The translations under genes were made by a program, and so were the position numbers. DNA of 64,000 bases, taken from contig NC_012968.1 in the NCBI RefSeq assembly GCF_000023705.1, positions 186,001 through 250,000 on the forward strand. Direction: 5' to 3'. Of this stretch, positions 1 through 8,402 are shown one piece after another. Numbering within the stretch: the first letter of the stretch is position 1; every line of letters starts with the position of its first letter. The notes below the pieces were generated by a model. It made no database searches, was not told where the DNA came from, and saw only the letters and a list, made by a program, of their open reading frames with translations. Source of the stretch: Methylotenera mobilis JLW8 (lineage in GTDB: Bacteria; Pseudomonadota; Gammaproteobacteria; Burkholderiales; Methylophilaceae).

Positions 1-722
1 CCGAGTGCTTTGTTCTGTTCAATAATAAGTTGCTGAATACCGTGGGCTGCCAAATCCAGCATAGCGTTCATGGCATCACGCGCAAATGGCTCGCCTTCGG
101 CAGTGCCTTGAATCTCCACAAAGCCGCCTTTGCCTGTCATGACTACGTTCATGTCTGTATCGCAGTCAGAGTCTTCAATATAGTCTAAATCCAATACCGG
201 TGTACCTTGATATACGCCCACAGAAATTGCTGCGACGGAATCTTTTAGTGGAGATTCGCTGATTTTACCGCTTTTCAGCAGAAATGAAATTGCATCGTGC
301 AAGGCGACGTAGGCGCCGGTGATGCTGGCGGTGCGGGTGCCACCGTCAGCTTGAATCACGTCACAGTCAATTTGAATACTGCGTTCGCCCAGTTTTTCTA
401 AATCGATAATGGCGCGCAGTGAGCGTCCGATCAGGCGCTGAATCTCTTGGGTACGGCCAGACTGTTTACCGCGAGCGGCTTCTCTATCCATGCGGCTGCC
501 GGTAGAGCGCGGCAGCATGCCGTATTCTGCGGTAACCCAGCCTTGGCCTTTGCCTTTGAGGAAGCCAGGCACTTTTTCATCCACACTTGCGGTGCAGAGT
601 ACATGTGTGTCACCAAATTTCACCAATACCGAGCCTTCGGCATGCTTGGTGTAATGGCGAATAATTTCAACCTCTCTTAGTTGGTTGCAGGCACGTTGGC
701 TGGGTCTAATATTTTGTTGCAT
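1..722 (-). CDS. rph: Ribonuclease PH, 3' end cut by the window edge
   Basis: RNase PH is a phosphate-dependent 3'-5' exoribonuclease that trims tRNA 3' ends. The reading frame starts at an ATG (bases 722-720) with residues [20 protein letters not shown] and stays open to base 1. About 240 residues are visible; the family is about 238-242 long, so only a few residues and the stop should be missing. Family features are visible: [18 protein letters not shown] near the N-terminus, the [20 protein letters not shown] phosphate-binding region, and [11 protein letters not shown] near the C-terminus. It lies 43 bases behind the phosphatase gene and is probably the last visible gene of a kinase-phosphatase-rph transcript. 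Confidence 0.96.
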   Translation of the reverse strand, partial: MQQNIRPSQRACNQLREVEIIRHYTKHAEGSVLVKFGDTHVLCTASVDEKVPGFLKGKGQGWVTAEYGMLPRSTGSRMDREAARGKQSGRTQEIQRLIGRSLRAIIDLEKLGERSIQIDCDVIQADGGTRTASITGAYVALHDAISFLLKSGKISESPLKDSVAAISVGVYQGTPVLDLDYIEDSDCDTDMNVVMTGKGGFVEIQGTAEGEPFARDAMNAMLDLAAHGIQQLIIEQNKAL

Positions 723-765
723 GATTTAAATCCTGAAGTTTAATCTTGAAATTGCTAGTAAATGT

Positions 766-1677
766 TTAAACGCGCTTACTTTTGCGTAGCGCCTGTTGAA
801 TCTCGGCGATGGTTCTCTCGATATCATCATCGGAGAGGTCCAGACTGGCTGGATGATCCGGGCGTGTGATCGGGTTCATGATAGTGGTGGTGGCGCCCAA
901 TGGCATGGTAATGGTAGAAACTGCCAAATTACTATGCAGCTTGTCGCCCCATTGTAGGCCTATCGCGCTCATGTTGTCGCCGCGTTCTTGGCTAACGGCC
1001 TCTGCCTCGTCCAGCAGTATGGTCACGTTGTCCGAAATGGACGGACCATTTAGCATATGTTTGATTTGATCATCGCTAATTGCGCCCCACACACCGTCGG
1101 TGCAGAGCAGTACGGTATCGCCTTCTAATAGCTCTTGTCGATCTGACAGCGTGATTTTAGGCGGTACGTCACCGCCTAGGCAACTATAGACTTTATGGCG
1201 GTAAGGGTGCGTAGACATATCGCTTTTATCTATCATGCCGCGATTGTATAGCGACTGCACCACGGAGTGGTCTTCGGTACGATACAGTAAGTGACCATCG
1301 CGGAAATGGTAGAGTCGTGAGTCGCCAGCATGGGCGCAATACAAGATGCCGCGTTGCACAATCGCTGCCACGATGGTAGTGCGTGGTGCCTCCAGCATCT
1401 CACGCTCCTGCGTGATCTGGTCTATCATGTCGTGCACTTGCTGGATATGATCGGTGAGGAACTTGGCGGGGTTGGCGAGTGCAGGCAACGCTAAACGCTG
1501 AAACGCATCGGTCATGGTGGTCACGGCAAGTTGCGCGGCAACCTCACCGTGGCGATAGCCGCCCATGCCGTCTGCCACTACCAATAGTAGTGCATCTTTG
1601 CTGTAGGAGTAAGCGAGCCGGTCCTGGTTATATGGGCGTGGACCCTGACGGCTATTTTGGAAAATGGTAAATTTCAT
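766..1677 (-). CDS. PP2C-family serine/threonine protein phosphatase
   Basis: A metal-dependent protein phosphatase of 303 residues, cytoplasmic with no signal peptide or membrane segment. The PP2C metal-binding motifs are present in order: Asp19 in NQDR, ADGMGGYRHGE from Asp36, AGDSRLY, TDGVWG and the C-terminal DNMSAI. After about residue 245 comes a short non-catalytic tail. Its start overlaps the end of the upstream kinase gene by 4 bases (ATGA), so the two are translationally coupled and most likely oppose each other on the same substrates. The substrates cannot be told from the sequence. Confidence 0.93.
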   Translation of the reverse strand: MKFTIFQNSRQGPRPYNQDRLAYSYSKDALLLVVADGMGGYRHGEVAAQLAVTTMTDAFQRLALPALANPAKFLTDHIQQVHDMIDQITQEREMLEAPRTTIVAAIVQRGILYCAHAGDSRLYHFRDGHLLYRTEDHSVVQSLYNRGMIDKSDMSTHPYRHKVYSCLGGDVPPKITLSDRQELLEGDTVLLCTDGVWGAISDDQIKHMLNGPSISDNVTILLDEAEAVSQERGDNMSAIGLQWGDKLHSNLAVSTITMPLGATTTIMNPITRPDHPASLDLSDDDIERTIAEIQQALRKSKRV

Positions 1678-2648
1678 TGTGATTTATTACTGTTCAGCGA
1701 TATCGGTTTATTTAGAACACTCATTACCCTATGCACCAGGCCTGCCTTTTTATCGGTCTTAGGCATGTTTTCCAGCAATGATTTTTGTAGTGAGAATACG
1801 CTTTGCGGGCGCTTAAGATAATCTAAGCTCAGGCACTTGTCGATGGTTTGCAGCAAGTCTTGTGAATAACGGTCTTTACCAATTTTCACTGCGGGTACCA
1901 GTAAATCGTTTTTAATGCGCTGATTAGCCGCCAGTGGCGAGGTGCGTGTTAAGCAGGAGTACATGGTGGCTCCTATGCTGTAAATATCGCTCCATGGCCC
2001 TAGTAGTTTTCTATCGTAATACTGCTCTGGCGGTGCAAACCCCGGTGTGTAGCTGGGGGAAACTTTGGCTTGATTCTCAGTGAGCGCCTGGCGTGATGAG
2101 CCAAAATCCAGCAGCACTGGTGAGCCGTCCAAGCGGATATAAATATTGGCGGGTTTGATATCCAGGTGCAACAGTTTTTGCGTGTGTACTTCACGCAGGC
2201 CGTTGGATAGCTCACTGAACACGCGGCGGATAAACTTTTCTGACACTGGTTCTGATTGGCTCAAGATGTACTCTTGCAGTGATTTGCCACGCTCGTACTG
2301 CATCACCATGTAGACAGTTTCATTGGCGCGGAAGAAATTAACCACGCGTACTATGTTTTTATGTTCAATTTTTGCGAGCGCCAAGCCTTCATCAAAAAAG
2401 CATTTCAGGCCGTGACGAAACAACGCTACATCTTCGGCATTCGGCAGCACGGTAGCACTATCGGCACGGGTGGCGATGGAAGTCGGTAGGTACTCTTTGA
2501 TTGCGACAGTGTTTTTGTCTTTATCGCGCGCTAAATAGACAAAGCTGAAGCCACCAGAGCTTAGCACTTTGGTGATTTCATAGTCATGCAACTTGTAACC
2601 AGCGGTCAATGCGAAATTGGCTGATGTTAAATTCTTGGCAGAGGTCAC
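1674..2648 (-). CDS. Eukaryotic-type serine/threonine protein kinase
   Basis: A soluble Hanks-type protein kinase of 324 residues. Visible motifs are the glycine-rich loop SSGGFSFVYLA (about 30-40), the ATP-binding lysine in VAIKEYLP (Lys51), the catalytic loop HLDIKPANI (161-169, Asp163), and DFG at 181-183, followed by an activation segment with SPSYTPGFAPPEQYY. The usual HRD is HLD here, so the arginine that contacts the phosphorylated activation loop is missing (an RD-minus kinase); catalytic Asp, Lys and Asn are kept. No transmembrane or PASTA region is seen; the tail after about residue 290 is short and polar. It is the first gene of the kinase-phosphatase-rph group. Confidence 0.92.
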   Translation of the reverse strand: MTSAKNLTSANFALTAGYKLHDYEITKVLSSGGFSFVYLARDKDKNTVAIKEYLPTSIATRADSATVLPNAEDVALFRHGLKCFFDEGLALAKIEHKNIVRVVNFFRANETVYMVMQYERGKSLQEYILSQSEPVSEKFIRRVFSELSNGLREVHTQKLLHLDIKPANIYIRLDGSPVLLDFGSSRQALTENQAKVSPSYTPGFAPPEQYYDRKLLGPWSDIYSIGATMYSCLTRTSPLAANQRIKNDLLVPAVKIGKDRYSQDLLQTIDKCLSLDYLKRPQSVFSLQKSLLENMPKTDKKAGLVHRVMSVLNKPISLNSNKSQ

Positions 2649-2917
2649 TTTAATTGATTTCTATGAAATTGATTTCTAAGATGATATTTACCATTAAGCC
2701 TGTGTGCCGGTGGCATGCAAACTTGAATTGTCAGGGTGGGTTACTTTTGTCTAAATTTACTACAGCAATATAACGCGTAATCGGCCGAAGTTAAAGTTTT
2801 TTGATGCAATGTTTAGATTTAGCATGCGAGGTTGTGTGTTGATGAAACTTTTAGTGCTTAATGCCTAGTATTTGATACCATGATGCCAATTTATTTTATT
2901 CATTGGAAAATCTGAAG

Positions 2918-3784
2918 ATGATTTTTAGCATGACGGGTTTTGCGGCATTAGAGCAGCCGATAGAAAATGCCACTTTGTTGTTAGAGCTGCGTGCGGTCAA
3001 CAGCCGCTATTTAGATTTACATTTCAAGTTAGATGAAAGCGTACGTAGTTTAGAGCCGACGATACGCGAGTTGATTGCAGCGCGTCTGAGCCGTGGCAAA
3101 GTCGAGTGTAAGGTGAATCTGATTCAGCGTTCACAATCTAAACAGACGCCTGAGTTGGATGAGCAGTTAATGCAGCAGCTGGCGACATTACAGGCCAAGA
3201 CGCTTACGCTGTTTCCAGAAAGCCGTCAGCTTAGTGTAGCTGATATTCTGCGCTGGCCTGGTGTGGTGATGCAGGATGGGCTAAGCCAGGAGTCTTTGAT
3301 TGAGGACGTAAAACAATTAGTAGAGCGTGGCCTGCAAGACCTGAATGCGTCACGTCAGCGTGAAGGGGAAAAGTTAAAAGCTATTATTCTGGATCGCGTT
3401 CAGCAAATTGAAGCTTTGGTGGCCAAGGTGAAGCCATTATTGCCAGCCTTGAATAAAGAGTATCAGCTAAAGCTTGAGCATAAGCTGCACGAAACCTTAA
3501 AAACTATCGACCAAGACCGTATTGCACAAGAGCTGGTACTGTTTGCACAGCGTATTGATGTGGATGAAGAGTTAGGCCGCTTAACTGCGCATGTGTCAGA
3601 AGTTAAGCGCATTTTAAGCAGCGATGTGCCAGCCGGTAAACGCCTAGACTTTCTGATGCAGGAGCTGAACCGTGAGGCGAACACCTTAGGCTCTAAGTCA
3701 GTATCCGTGCAGACAACACAAGTGTCGATGGAGCTGAAAGTGCTGATTGAGCAAATGCGTGAACAGATTCAGAATATAGAGTAA
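2918..3784 (+). CDS. yicC: YicC/YloC-family endoribonuclease
   Basis: A 288-residue protein of the YicC family, members of which have endoribonuclease activity on RNA. The N-terminus MIFSMTGFAALEQ matches the family's MI-SMTGFA start, so I place the start at ATG 2918 and not at the TTG 15 bases upstream; GGAAAA at 2904 can serve as the ribosome site. The C-terminal region carries the conserved RLDFLMQELNREANTLGSKS stretch. In many proteobacteria yicC lies next to rph or gmk. Here rph is on the other strand behind the kinase/phosphatase pair, and gmk is 5.4 kb downstream behind an intervening module. Confidence 0.95.
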   Translation: MIFSMTGFAALEQPIENATLLLELRAVNSRYLDLHFKLDESVRSLEPTIRELIAARLSRGKVECKVNLIQRSQSKQTPELDEQLMQQLATLQAKTLTLFPESRQLSVADILRWPGVVMQDGLSQESLIEDVKQLVERGLQDLNASRQREGEKLKAIILDRVQQIEALVAKVKPLLPALNKEYQLKLEHKLHETLKTIDQDRIAQELVLFAQRIDVDEELGRLTAHVSEVKRILSSDVPAGKRLDFLMQELNREANTLGSKSVSVQTTQVSMELKVLIEQMREQIQNIE

Positions 3785-3816
3785 AAATCACCCCAATTCA
3801 TCTTTCGTATTTACAT

Positions 3817-3843
3817 CCAAAGCCTCATTTAATGCGGCTTTGG
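3817..3843. terminator. Hairpin between convergent genes
   Basis: A perfect 8-bp stem (CCAAAGCC / GGCTTTGG) with an 11-base loop, located between yicC and the convergent gene that ends at 3882. There is no proper T-run on either side, so it is a weak terminator or only an mRNA 3'-end structure. Confidence 0.4.
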
Positions 3844-3881
3844 GTTGTGAGCAACTTCGTTAGAAGTTGAATAGCCTGAGT

Positions 3882-4625
3882 TTACTTAGTCCGTGAGAAC
3901 CTAATGTCGCTATTTTTAACGGTTCCATGCTCGTGCAGTCTTGCATGAATTAGAGTTTCTAACGATTCTCTTAAGGGGTCAATTTCCTTGGTTAAACTTT
4001 CCCAACTTTTACTTTGCATTTCCCAATCATTGGCTTCGTGACCTACCTGTTTTGTAACCATGGTATTACGGAGTAATCTGGCGATATCCACAAAATCTTT
4101 TTTTATCGCGGCGGGAAGGAAAATACCATTCTTTTCTACATAATCCTGATAGGCAAAAATTGCTTTTCTACATTCATGAAGACGGCGCCAAAAATCAATA
4201 TTAGTAAAAACATCTAATTTCTTTGGAGCGGCTTTGATTTTCTTCTTATCTACATCAGTTAGTGCGCTACTTTGTAAATATTCTTCTAGCCTGTCATTGT
4301 CCATTCGATCTAAATCAGGGTATTGTTGCATGGGTGATGAAAAGCTCGCTAAATGCTTGTATGCTTCATCTAATAGTGACCAAGCTTTTGGTAACGTATC
4401 AAACTCTTTTTCTTGAATTTTAATAACAGCACTTAACATAGAGTCGATTTCAATTTTAAGCCGACTTAACTCAGTTGCTTGTTCATGGCGTTGCCTTTCT
4501 AATTGCTCTTTAAATTTGCTATCAAGCCATTTTTCACCTAGATTTTTATATAGCAAAAATGCAATTGCAGCGCTCCCGCCACCATAAGCAACTATCTTCC
4601 CTAAAAATATTAATGCTATGTCCAT
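3882..4625 (-). CDS. Membrane-anchored coiled-coil protein of unknown function
   Basis: I do not recognise this 247-residue protein. It has one N-terminal hydrophobic segment (about residues 4-26, ending AIAFLLYKN), followed by a charged, heptad-like region (about 36-70, rich in Glu, Arg, Lys and Gln) and a mostly helical remainder with no catalytic motif I can name. The layout predicts a single-pass membrane protein with a long cytoplasmic helical domain. The start is ATG at 4625 with AGGA six bases upstream. It is a lone leftward gene between yicC and the rightward ATP-grasp module, and may have come in separately. Similar proteins occur scattered in accessory regions, but no function can be assigned. 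Confidence 0.8.
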   Translation of the reverse strand: MDIALIFLGKIVAYGGGSAAIAFLLYKNLGEKWLDSKFKEQLERQRHEQATELSRLKIEIDSMLSAVIKIQEKEFDTLPKAWSLLDEAYKHLASFSSPMQQYPDLDRMDNDRLEEYLQSSALTDVDKKKIKAAPKKLDVFTNIDFWRRLHECRKAIFAYQDYVEKNGIFLPAAIKKDFVDIARLLRNTMVTKQVGHEANDWEMQSKSWESLTKEIDPLRESLETLIHARLHEHGTVKNSDIRFSRTK

Positions 4626-4925
4626 GAGCGTCCTAAATTTGATTTAAATTTTTTAGATAGAATAATTCATAAATAGCGTAATAAGCTATGCCATCTTTGT
4701 ATCAAATAGCAAATGCAGTCTTTCACAGTAAAGTTTCTATCCTTATCTGCAGTCGTCTGACTTAGTAGTTAAGGATGACGTTGTTATTAAGATTGTTGCA
4801 CCAAGCCTGCACACTAATCTTGCGTAATTACTCATGGTTGTTCATTTATGCACTTATTGTGGGCGTTAACCTGAATAAAACCTCATCTGTCTTATTAACT
4901 TGATGATTTTAATAGATTAATTATC

Positions 4926-4940
4926 TGGTATGCCCTTTGC
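4926..4940 (+). promoter_or_regulatory. Sigma-54 (RpoN) -24/-12 promoter core
   Basis: TGGTATGCCCTTTGC fits the sigma-54 consensus TGGCACG-N4-TTGC. The invariant GG (4927-4928) and GC (4939-4940) are separated by exactly 10 bases. Transcription would start near 4952, just before the ribosome site AAGGGAAGG and the ATG at 4974. The rest of the 348-base gap (4626-4973) contains no gene that I can see. TGCACC at 4798-4803 resembles one half of an NtrC site, but its partner half is poor, so the activator is unknown. Confidence 0.6.
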
Positions 4941-4973
4941 TTATGCTTTATGCATCAAGGGAAGGCGTACATC

Positions 4974-6464
4974 ATGAAAAAATCACCACCGCAATTTTTT
5001 AATGAGATGCAATTGGATTTGGCCGCAAGCAGCCCTGACGGGGTGCGTGAGATTTATAAAGCCTATCACCAGTGGTTGAAAAATGTGCCGCATCATCAGC
5101 TGAATAGCAAGCGCATGGAGGCTGAGCTGCTGTTTCGCCGAGTTGGTATTACGTTTAATGTATATGGCGAGAATGACGGTGCTGAGCGTTTGATTCCGTT
5201 TGATGTGCTACCGCGCATTCTGTCTGCAAAAGAATGGGGTAAGTTGTCCGCAGGCTCTATTCAGCGGGTGAAAGCGCTGAATATGTTTTTGCATGATATC
5301 TACCATGAGCAGCACATCATCAAGGCAGGCATTATGCCGGCGACGATTTTAGCCAATAGCCAATATCGGCCTGAGATGTTTGGTGTGGATGTCCCCAATC
5401 AGATTTATGCGCATATTGCGGGTGTCGATTTAGTGCGCACCAGCGAATCACAGTTTTACGTGCTGGAAGATAATCTGCGTACACCGTCTGGCGTGTCTTA
5501 CATGCTGGAAGACCGCAAAATGATGATGCGTTTGTTTCCTGAGCTATTCCGTCAATATCCGATTGCGCCAGTCGAGCATTATCCGCAAGTGTTGCTAAAT
5601 AATCTGCGCGCGGTGGCGCAAACCAATGTGCATGAACCTACAGTAGTGGTGCTATCCCCGGGTGCGTATAACAGTGCCTATTTTGAGCATGCGTTTTTAG
5701 CGCAGCAAATGGGAATCGAGCTGGTAGAGGGGCAGGATTTATTTGTGCGTAATAATGCGGTGTATATGCGCACCACAGAAGGCCCGCAGCGCGTGGATGT
5801 GATTTATCGGCGCATTGATGATGATTATATCGACCCACTGGTTTTTAACGCCAACTCCATGCTCGGTGTGCCGGGCTTGCTGTCCGTGTATCGCAATGGC
5901 GGGGTGACCTTGGCTAATGCGGTGGGTACCGGCGTGGCGGATGATAAGGCCACGTATATCCACGTACCAGCCATGATACGTTTTTATCTGGGTGAGGAGC
6001 CGTTGCTGGAAAATGTGCCTACCTACGAATTAAGCAAAGAAGAGGATTTAGCTTATACCCTGGCGCATTTGGATGAGTTGGTGGTGAAAGAAGTGCAGGG
6101 CTCCGGTGGTTACGGCATGTTGGTTGGCCCTGCCGCTAGCAAGCAAGAGTTAGAGGAGTTTCGCCTACGCATCATCTCTAGCCCTGCCAGTTATATTGCA
6201 CAGCCTACGCTGGCGCTTTCTACCTGCCCCACACTAGTGGCAGAAGGTATCGCCCCGCGCCATGTGGATTTGCGCCCGTTTGTGCTTTCCGGAAAGACTT
6301 GCAGCTTGGTGCCAGGCGCGCTGTGCCGCGTAGCCATGAAAGAAGGCTCGCTGGTGGTGAATTCATCACAAGGCGGCGGTACCAAAGATACCTGGGTGCT
6401 GGAGGAGGATGTCGCCATGCCCAGCAAAGCTAATATCAATCAAGCGGAGGCGGTGCTATGTTAA
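4974..6464 (+). CDS. Circularly permuted ATP-grasp protein (DUF404/DUF407 type)
   Basis: A 496-residue protein of the circularly permuted ATP-grasp family, predicted to join an amine to a carboxylate using ATP (peptide- or amide-bond formation); the substrate is unknown. Family features include LEDNLRTPSGVSYMLEDR, YRRIDDDYIDP, NAVGTGVADDKA, the ATP-binding lysine region VVKEVQGSGGYGMLVGP and RHVDLRPFVL. ATG 4974 is chosen because AAGGGAAGG lies 8 bases before it; an in-frame ATG at 4950 lacks a ribosome site and would precede the predicted transcript start. It is the first gene of a four-gene operon with alpha-E, transglutaminase and Anbu genes. The next gene overlaps it by 7 bases. Confidence 0.93.
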   Translation: MKKSPPQFFNEMQLDLAASSPDGVREIYKAYHQWLKNVPHHQLNSKRMEAELLFRRVGITFNVYGENDGAERLIPFDVLPRILSAKEWGKLSAGSIQRVKALNMFLHDIYHEQHIIKAGIMPATILANSQYRPEMFGVDVPNQIYAHIAGVDLVRTSESQFYVLEDNLRTPSGVSYMLEDRKMMMRLFPELFRQYPIAPVEHYPQVLLNNLRAVAQTNVHEPTVVVLSPGAYNSAYFEHAFLAQQMGIELVEGQDLFVRNNAVYMRTTEGPQRVDVIYRRIDDDYIDPLVFNANSMLGVPGLLSVYRNGGVTLANAVGTGVADDKATYIHVPAMIRFYLGEEPLLENVPTYELSKEEDLAYTLAHLDELVVKEVQGSGGYGMLVGPAASKQELEEFRLRIISSPASYIAQPTLALSTCPTLVAEGIAPRHVDLRPFVLSGKTCSLVPGALCRVAMKEGSLVVNSSQGGGTKDTWVLEEDVAMPSKANINQAEAVLC

Positions 6465-7414
6465 GCAGAACGGCAGATCATCTGTATTGGATGGCGCGTT
6501 ATATCGAGCGTGCAGAGAACATGGCGCGTGTGCTGGATGTGACCTACAATATGTCGCTAGTGCCGAACGCGGCAGAAAGTGAAGCCGCATTATGGCTGCC
6601 GGCCTTGGAGATTTCTGGCAATGTCGAAGCCTATGAGCGCGATTACTTTAACGACAGCCAGCGGGAATATACCGCGGCAGGGGTGATCCATTATTTGGCG
6701 ATGGATATGAATAACCCTTCCAGTATCTATAGTTCACTACGCAGTGCTAGAGAAAACGCACGTGCGGTGCGCGTGGCCATGACATCAGAAACGTGGGAAA
6801 ACATCAACTCACTATGGCTGGAGTTCGGTCAGTTCTTCGGACAGGACTTGTCACAATCCGGGCTCAGTGAGTTTTGTGATTGGGTAAAAGCACGCTCGCA
6901 TTTATTCCGCGGTGTGTGTTTTGGCACCATGTTGCGTGATGATGCTTTTAGTTTTGTGCGTTTAGGTACGTTTATCGAGCGTGCGGACAATACTGCACGC
7001 TTGCTAGACGTGAAGTACCACTTGTTGTTGCCGGAGCAAGAGGAGGTGGGTGGTGCGGTGGACTATTACGAGTGGAGTGCGGTGCTGCGTTCGGTGTCTG
7101 CGTTTCAGGCTTACCAAAAAATATTCAGCGATACCATAGAACCGTGGCGTGTGGCCGAGTTGCTGGTGCTCAGGCGTGATATGCCACGCTCACTGCATGC
7201 CTGTTTTGATGAAATCACTTCGATTCTGGAGCAATTGTCCAGCTCGCGTGCCGGTGAGTGCAAACGCATGGCGGGTGAGCTACATTCAAAATTGCGCTTT
7301 GGCAAAATGCGCGATATTTTTCAGCGCGGTTTGCATGAGTTTTTAAGTGATTTTATTACCGCCAATAACAAGTTGGGTGTGGAAGTGCATAAAACTTTTT
7401 TAAGCATTTCTTAA
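6458..7414 (+). CDS. Alpha-E domain protein (DUF403)
   Basis: A 318-residue, almost wholly helical protein of the alpha-E family. The N-terminus MLSRTADHLYWMARYIERAE is the family signature, and a second related stretch (LGTFIERADNTARLLDVKY) follows in the middle. Alpha-E proteins are nearly always encoded beside circularly permuted ATP-grasp genes, and comparative work has proposed that they take part in the same amide-ligation pathway; a biochemical role has not been settled. The start codon lies inside the ATP-grasp gene, which predicts translational coupling and perhaps a complex. Confidence 0.94.
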   Translation: MLSRTADHLYWMARYIERAENMARVLDVTYNMSLVPNAAESEAALWLPALEISGNVEAYERDYFNDSQREYTAAGVIHYLAMDMNNPSSIYSSLRSARENARAVRVAMTSETWENINSLWLEFGQFFGQDLSQSGLSEFCDWVKARSHLFRGVCFGTMLRDDAFSFVRLGTFIERADNTARLLDVKYHLLLPEQEEVGGAVDYYEWSAVLRSVSAFQAYQKIFSDTIEPWRVAELLVLRRDMPRSLHACFDEITSILEQLSSSRAGECKRMAGELHSKLRFGKMRDIFQRGLHEFLSDFITANNKLGVEVHKTFLSIS

Positions 7415-7435
7415 CCCCAGTTTAGGCAAACTATC

Positions 7436-8341
7436 ATGTTACTTAATATTGAGCACCATACGCGCTATGCTTATAGCGCAGATGTGAACTACACCATACA
7501 GGAGCTGCGCCTCACCCCGCAGCATGGCCTGGGCCAACATGTGCGGCATTGGGACATTAAAGTGAACGGTGAATTGCAACCCTCACAAGATGCCTACGGC
7601 AATATGACGCACACCTTGGTGGTGGATGCACCGCATAGCGAACTGTTGATTGTAGCTGCTGGTCAGGTGGAAACTGGCCTAGATGCTGTGTCGCAGCATA
7701 TGGCTTTGCCATTGCCTATTTATTTGCGCGATACGCCGCTCACGCAGTACAGTGCAGATATGCTAGCGTTCGCTCAGCCGTACTTGCAACCACAGCGGCA
7801 AAGCGCAGTGTTAGAGGACATGATGCATGCCTTGCTGGCGCGTGTGCAATATATTAAAGGCGCAACCCAAGTCACCACTTCAGCCGCTGAGGCATTTGCC
7901 TTGGGACAGGGTGTATGTCAGGATCATGCGCATGTGTTCATCGCCTGCTGTCGTGCCATTGCATTACCGGCACGCTATGTGAGCGGATATTTGTTTACAG
8001 TAGATGGCAGTTTGATGCAGACTCATGCATGGGCGGATGTGTTTGTTGCAGGCGCCGGCTGGCAGAGTTTTGATGTTTCTAACGGCTGCCGCGCGGGTGA
8101 AACCCATGTGCGCCTTGCTACCGGCCTAGATTACCGTAGCGCCAGCCCGATTAGCGGCATGCGCTCTGGCGGCGGTATTGAGGGTATGGCGTCTAGCGTC
8201 ATTGTGAATCGGGCGGCCTCAATGCAGGAGCCTTTAAAGAAAGTTAATCCGATGCAGTTGCTGGAGCTTGCACAATTAAACCGCGCAGCACGCACTGAGG
8301 CCGCGCAAGAGCGGCAAGCGCAATATGCGCAGCAGCAGTAG
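7436..8341 (+). CDS. Transglutaminase-like cysteine peptidase family protein
   Basis: A 301-residue protein with an N-terminal beta-rich domain (MLLNIEHHTRYAYSADVNYT, the bacterial transglutaminase-like N-terminal region) and a papain-fold transglutaminase core. The catalytic triad is visible: Cys161 in GQGVCQDHAHVF, His197 in THAWADVFV and Asp213 in FDVSNG. No signal peptide, so cytoplasmic. Such proteins may hydrolyse, transfer or make amide bonds. Here it follows the ATP-grasp/alpha-E pair by 21 bases and precedes the Anbu gene by 61 bases. This context suggests that it processes peptides or conjugates made by the ligase. The direction of the reaction is unknown. Confidence 0.93.
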   Translation: MLLNIEHHTRYAYSADVNYTIQELRLTPQHGLGQHVRHWDIKVNGELQPSQDAYGNMTHTLVVDAPHSELLIVAAGQVETGLDAVSQHMALPLPIYLRDTPLTQYSADMLAFAQPYLQPQRQSAVLEDMMHALLARVQYIKGATQVTTSAAEAFALGQGVCQDHAHVFIACCRAIALPARYVSGYLFTVDGSLMQTHAWADVFVAGAGWQSFDVSNGCRAGETHVRLATGLDYRSASPISGMRSGGGIEGMASSVIVNRAASMQEPLKKVNPMQLLELAQLNRAARTEAAQERQAQYAQQQ

Positions 8342-8402
8342 TTTTTTGGCGAGTAATCACTAAAATGGTATGATTGCCATTCTTCCAAGTTAAACAAAAA
8401 TT

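Noticed and set aside
4798-4815. Possible NtrC site upstream of the sigma-54 promoter
   Set aside because: One half (TGCACC) is good, but the other half and the spacing are poor; not enough to name the activator.
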